Below are positions 58,628 to 64,000 of a stretch of DNA of 64,000 nucleotides, one piece after another. Both the position numbers and the translations under genes were made by a program. Numbering within the stretch: position 1 is the first letter of the stretch; every line of letters begins with the position of its first letter. The stretch spans positions 11,680,975 to 11,744,974 of the forward strand of contig JALGQZ010000011.1 in NCBI GenBank assembly GCA_023105745.1. Reading direction: 5' to 3'. Source of the DNA: Austropuccinia psidii (lineage: Eukaryota; Basidiomycota; Pucciniomycetes; Pucciniales; Sphaerophragmiaceae). Under the pieces are notes generated by a model. That model worked only from the letters and a program-made list of their open reading frames with translations, was not told where the DNA came from and did not search any database.

Positions 58628-60432
58628 CAAATTACGACCGATGGTCATAATTTAATGACCTGTGTACAATTACAGCCAAAGCTGTATTGTCAATGGACCT
58701 CAGTGAGATACAGTTTTTTATATATCAGAGTGGGTCTGATTACATTTCCAGGAGACAAACCAATTAAGGCCGTAATTGGTTTGCATATGGTACAAATTAT
58801 GACCGGGGGTCATAATTTGACCACCTGTGTACAATTACAGCACAAGCTGTATTGTCAATGGACCTCATTCAGATACAGTTTTTTCTGTATCTGAGTCGGT
58901 CTGACTACATTTCCAGGAGACAAACCAATTATGGCCATAAATGGTTTCAATATGGTACAAATTATGACCGGTGGTCATAATTTGACCACCTTTGTACAAT
59001 AACAGCCAAAGCTGTATTGTCAATGGACCTCATTCAGATACAGTTTTTTCTATGTCTGAGTGGGTCTGATTAGATTTCAAGGAGACAAACCAATTACCGC
59101 TGTAATTGGTTTGCATATGGTACAAATTATGACTGGTGGTCATGATTTGACCACCTGTGTACAATAAAACCCAAATCTGTATTGTCAATGGACCTCTTTC
59201 AGATACAGTTTTTTCTGTATCTGAGTGGGTCTGATTACATTTCCAGGAGACAAACCAATGATGGCCATAATTGGTTTGGATATGGTACAAATGATGACCG
59301 GCGGTCATAATTTGACCACCTCTGTACAATTACAACCAAAGATGTATTTCCAATGGACATCATTCAGATACAGCTTTTTCTGTATCTGAGTGGGTCTGAT
59401 TAAATTTCAAGGAGACAAACCAATTACAGCCGTAATTGGTTTGCATATGGTACAAATTATGACTGGCGGTCATAATTTAACCACCTGTGTACAATAACAG
59501 CCAAAGCTGTATTGTCAATGGACCTCATTCAGATACAGTTTTTTCTATGTCTGAGTGGGTCTGATTAAATTTCAAGGAGACAAACCAATTACCCCTGTAA
59601 TTGGTTTTCATATGGTACAAATTATGACCGGTGGTCATGATTTGACCACCTGTGTACAATAAAACCCAAGCTGTATTGTCAATGGACCTCATTCAGATAC
59701 AGTTTTTTCTGTATCTGAGTGGGTCTGATTACATTTCCAGGAGACAAACCAATTACGGTCGTAATTGGTTTGGATATGGTACAAATTATGACCGGCGGTC
59801 ATAATTTGACTACCTCTGTACAATTACAACCAAAGCTGTATTTCTAATGGCCCTCATTCAGATACAGTTTTTTCTATATCTCAGTGGGTCTGATTAGATT
59901 TCAAGGAGACCAACCCATTACGGCCATAATTGGTTGGCAAGTGGTACAAATTATGATTGGCAGTAATAATTTGACAACCTGTGTATGATTACAGACAAGC
60001 TGTATTGCCAATGGACTTCATTCAGATACAGTATTTTCTGTATCTGAGTGGGTATGATTAAATTCCAAGGAGACAAACCAATTATGGCCGTAATTTGTTG
60101 GCAAGTGGGACAAATTATGACCTGCGGTCATTATTTCATGAGCTGTGTATGATTACAGACAAGCTGTATTGTCAATGAACCTCATTCAGATACAGTTTTT
60201 TCTGTATCTGAGTGGGTCTGATTAGATTTCCAGGAGACAAACCAATTACAGCCTTAATTGGTTGGCAAGTGGTACAAATTATGACTGGCGGTCATAATTT
60301 GACCACCTGTGTATGATTACAGACAAGCTGTATTGTGGCTGGACATCATTCAGATACAGTTTTTTCTGTATCTGAGTGGGTCTCATTGGATTTCCAGGAG
60401 CCAAGTGGTACAGATTATGACCAGCGGTCATA
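58628..60432. repeat. Tandem array of 165-base units, each with four hairpins
   Basis: Unit starts (CAAATTATGAC or variant) are at 58628, 58793, 58958, 59123, 59288, 59453, 59618, 59782, 59947, 60111, 60275 and 60411: ten units of 164-165 bases, one of 136 and a partial one. Each full unit contains, in order, AAATTATGACC/GGTCATAATTT, ACAATTACAGC/GCTGTATTGT, TCAGATACAG/CTGTATCTGA around a T6 loop, and AACCAATTAC/GTAATTGGTT. It lies between the diverging transposase and the gene at 60847. Open frames inside it are artefacts of the repetition. Confidence 0.95.
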
Positions 60433-60846
60433 AGCTCACTTTGATGACATTCTGAGGACACAAATTTATTGCAGTCATAATTGATTTACATTTCCAAGAA
60501 ATTATACTGGTGGGCTAAATCTCTCACCCACATACAGGTGTGACTGTACCATCCAATCTAATAACCCATGTATTTGAAGGAGTATTCTAAAGATACACAT
60601 CTCCTGACACTTATTTCTGCCCGCAATGTGTAATTGAGGTTTATTTCTACCGGATATGCAGCTTTCTTTCCTTGGAAACCATAAACCTCATTTCTGCTCT
60701 ATTTCTATCTGCTATACCCCCACTTCATTTCATTGGGACCTGAAATATGAATAGAGCTGTTTTCCCTGTGTTTTCCTTAAGTTCCTCCGTTTTTAACTTG
60801 TTTTGGCCATTTAAATTCCTCTCCTCCAAATATAATACCCAATACT
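60433..60846. promoter_or_regulatory. Promoter-like region of the 60847 gene
   Basis: It follows the hairpin array. Pyrimidine-rich tracts (TTCCTCTCCTCC) and a TATA-like AAATATAATACCC lie within 30 bases of the ATG at 60847. No ORF. Confidence 0.4.
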
Positions 60847-63827
60847 ATGAATCCACCCCAACCACCTGATTCAGATGTCTCATTTGATGAAATGTTTCAT
60901 AGGGTTTTTTCAAATACCACAGAATTTAATTCATCATTATCTTATCAAGATGAGGCAGCATCTCATTCATCCATCAATTCATTGTCCACCCCAAACCAAA
61001 GTACTGAACCCCACAAATGTTACAATCTTTTTCACTACCTAAATTCTCCCAATATAGTCCTGCCAGCTCCCATTACTCATAATCATATCTTTCCGTGCCC
61101 CCCACCAAAAAACAAAAATAGAAGCCCCTTTCAACTTGGTAAATTTGTTTTTCCCCACGTAATCTCATCTTCAACCGTTTTGAATAATAAATTTTTACAA
61201 AAATTTATTAGATATCACAAACACACCAAACATGAGTTTATGTAACCCACACCCAAATACTCTACAAACCCTTCCACCCCCCTCATTCATAGAATTTGAC
61301 GTGAATAACCCCCCAACTCAAGCTCAATCTATCTCACCAATTCTTTCTTCTGAGCTAACTTGCCTCTCCTGTGAAGAATTTTCTCTCAATCATCACCATA
61401 TCAAGAAAATTATCAATAATGCCCTTTCTGAATCTGAAAAGAATCCTGTATCAATTGAGATTATGGATTATTTGAAAAAGGGCCTTACATTGATTTCTCA
61501 AAAAGAACATGGTAATTATTATTCTTCATGTCTGTCCTCAAGTTTGTATTAATTTCATTTCCCTTCTTGTAGAATTGTCTTCATCACAAGCAATTGATCT
61601 CATAGATGGCAATGTTGAAGTTATTGAGAGAGAAGTTCCTTCCATATGCTCATCCCAATCATCCTCTTTGGAGGAGGTTGTTCCTGATGGAAATCACAAG
61701 AAAAAACGGAAAATTCAAAAAAAACCACCACCAAATATTTGTAGGTTTATGCAGCAAACTGTTACCTTTAACAATAATCAAGAGGTAGTTTCTATGAATA
61801 TGTCTTCTAATACATCAACCCTTCATACAAGTTCTACCCCCCCCCAAATGATCAACCCCCAATTGTTATTGAACACCCAATCAAATGACCTCCACTATTC
61901 TTTACCATCTACCATTGTCAAACCCCCTGTTCCCTCAACCATTCCACTTGAGACTCCCACCACCACCCCAATTATTACTGAGGAACAAATTCCCAAACAT
62001 CCACCAATTGTGACCCTCAGCAGATGTTCACAATGTGAATCTCCTCATTTTAACAATGACCACTCTTTCAAAGTACCAGCCAATAGCATCCCCAATTCTC
62101 CAGCTCAGGTTCATCCACTGACTCCAACAAATGAAATTATTCAAGATGAACTACATGTTTCAATAGCAGTCCAAATGTTCCTTCCCAAATCCCTTCAAAT
62201 ACAACCACTCCAATTAATGCCCCAACACCCCATGTTGTATCATCACCAATGCACATTAACCATGTAAAAAGCCCCCATACACTATCTGCTGCTCATTTTG
62301 AAAATGCCAAAAACAATCTTCTGACTTCTCAATCAAATCCATCTACACCATCTCATGCTCCAACCCCTGGAATCAGAGACCCATCTAATCATCTCTCTCA
62401 TGTGGGCCCATCTCCACCCGTTTTGCATGAACCTCACCAAAATCCTCCAGAATCACAGCCTCTTGACTCCCCCAATGATCAATTCTCTATTTTCACTGAT
62501 GAATTTCAATTAAAATTTTATGAGCTTTTAAAAACATTCACCCATGGATGCCCCACCCAGGCCAAATATCAAACCACATTTGAAGCAATTGACTCACTGG
62601 TTTCCTGGCGCCACCAAAATTTGCGCTCTGAACAACCTGAAAATGGGAATTTCAATTTTAAAAAGTGCTCTTCCTCATATAGCAAATGGATTGACAAGCT
62701 CTGTGATAATAGTCAGTTTCAAATTATACCCCTCCAATGAACTCATGCTGATACCAGATTTCTCCAGGTGCTCCATTTCTCATTGCCACTAAAGATGAAT
62801 TTTACATTACATCCTCAATCTTTAATATTCCGCTCTATGAACAAGTCACTGCACCTGAAATTCAAATTTCACCACCATTTTCACCTGACCCAAGCATTCA
62901 TAATGAAAAGCACCCTGAAATTCATTTTCTGCGTCATCTAATCTATATGTTTCAGCCAAGATCATTCACCATCACTGCTTGGGCAAAAGTCATTGCAGCT
63001 TCAGTCTCAGCAACCATGGATGAATTTTGCATACCAAAACCTCCTTTACCCCCTCAAGCAGAAATCGATGAGGTCAACATTTAGCTGGACATGATTTCAT
63101 ACTTTGAAGGCCTCAAAAGACCCTCAATTTCACCAATGGAACTGATTTCCATGGCACGTCAAAGTCCAAGTGGCTCAAACAATGCTGACGAATAATTCAA
63201 TATTTCTCCTGACTCAGAGCAACATTTGAAGATTTTTCAAGACCTCATTTTAGATGTCATGATTTCTTATGTCATATTCAAAGCACAAGCCTCCCTCGAA
63301 AATGTTTCCCCTAACCAAACTGAACAATCTAACATGTCAAAAAGAGAAAGGCCCTCTGTTCTAATAACCAAATCTCTTCAGTAATAATCCACTCAGCTCC
63401 TCAAGTTGTGCCCTCTAATGCTGACAATGATCTCCAAGTTGAAACTTCCAAGAGGAATCTGGTTGAATACCATAGCTGTCATAATTTCTTTCCTTTTTTT
63501 TACTATTTCATATTAGGTGTCAAGGGATTATTCACTGCACAAAAGGATAATCAGAATTTCTCAATTTCCAATGCCATGCTCATACTATGCTCATTTCATC
63601 TTATTCACCAACATGTTTAGACACCTCCACCCAAAGAGCCAGTTTGGAAAAATCTATCTTTTCATCTTAAATCATTTTTTTCTAAGAGTAGGAAACCATT
63701 CATCGATGTCCAACTTGTTCACCCACCTTCACGACATCAATTGGCTCAATATCTTACAAGTGATTTTTTAAACCAATGGGAAGCACAAGCCACTGTGACA
63801 TCCCTCCTTCCACCCTCACAACTCTGA
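60847..63827 (+). pseudogene. Spliced gene of unknown function, Ser/Pro-rich, with stops
   Basis: Exon 1 is 60847-61138, intron 61139-61211 (GTAAAT ... TTATTAG), exon 2 61212-61511, intron 61512-61572 (GTAATT ... CTTGTAG); both introns keep phase. The product starts MNPPQPPDSDVSFDEMFHRV and is rich in Ser, Pro, Thr and Asn with a short basic KKKRKIQKK (a possible nuclear signal). A shift near 62160 leads to a second frame with DEFQLKFYELLKTFTHGCP and SLVSWRHQNL; then ATKDEFYITSSIFNIP and MFQPRSFTITAWAKVIAA. The last part, about 63621-63827, reads PKEPVWKNLSFHLKSFF to a TGA. In-frame TAG/TAA at about 63082, 63193 and 63618 suggest decay, though the last may lie in an intron. No domain recognised. 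Confidence 0.55.
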
Positions 63828-63988
63828 TGCTTTACCTCTTGTTTCTAATTTACTTACACATGATATTTGAACCATTGTAATTAATTTCCTATTACAAGAA
63901 AAAGTTTAATCTTTTCTTGTTTTACATTTTCCATGCTTTTAATTTTAGAATAGCTTTATTTTATAACTTGCTTTTCATTTTCAATTGC

Positions 63989-63994
63989 AATAAA
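63989..63994 (+). other. Possible polyadenylation signal
   Basis: AATAAA about 160 bases after the stop at 63827; plausible for the gene that starts at 60847. Confidence 0.35.
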
Positions 63995-64000
63995 AAAACC

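Noticed and set aside
59030..59329. Minus-strand ORF of 99 codons with internal repeats
   Set aside because: It is the 165-base hairpin array read in one frame; similar frames appear only because 165 is divisible by three.
58526..60432. Possible CRISPR-like array
   Set aside because: The repeats are contiguous 165-base units without unique spacers, in a eukaryotic transposon setting.

Overview
This is AT-rich eukaryotic DNA from a repeat-dominated part of a fungal genome. The best guess is a basidiomycete, probably a rust (Pucciniales). The grounds are short GT-AG introns of about 60-80 bases, chromodomain Ty3/gypsy elements, a basidiomycete-type tnp2-like transposase, and extreme CpG loss in the transposons. 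The species call is inference. I see no convincing intact host protein gene; almost everything is transposon or transposon debris.

Layout. 1-3405: 3' part of a family 1 Ty3/gypsy element (A) with its 1505-base LTR. 3406-7626: remnants, including a family 2 LTR relic split by a solo-LTR-like insertion with a 5-base target duplication. 8200-11300: a block with ordinary CpG content and two tRNA-Ser-like genes in what looks like an old 1.2 kb tandem duplication. 11602-12720: decayed MULE transposase. 14592-24277: complete but dead family 2 gypsy element (B) with 1438-base LTRs and ATGTT target duplications. 24283-30370: old AT-rich debris. 30371-32973: 5' end of another family 2 element (D), fused at a breakpoint to family 1 element C (32974-42260). 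42261-43800: Ty1/copia relic. 44112-45283: family 2 gag-pol scrap. 46666-63827: five decayed genes (SNF2 ATPase, unknown, unknown, tnp2-like transposase, unknown) with arrays of palindromic repeats.

How the parts work together. Both gypsy families seem to encode gag in an unusual way. A short 5' coding exon (ORF0) splices through a 68-81 base intron into ORF1. A second long frame (ORF2, leading to capsid and pol) overlaps ORF1 for about 650-720 bases, and its first ATG lies inside that intron. Splicing would therefore choose between two overlapping proteins. The layout is kept in three copies from two diverged families and is the most interesting coding signal here. The most interesting non-coding signal is the array at 58628-60432: about eleven 165-base units, each built from four successive hairpins, lying between the diverging tnp2-like transposase and a spliced unknown gene.
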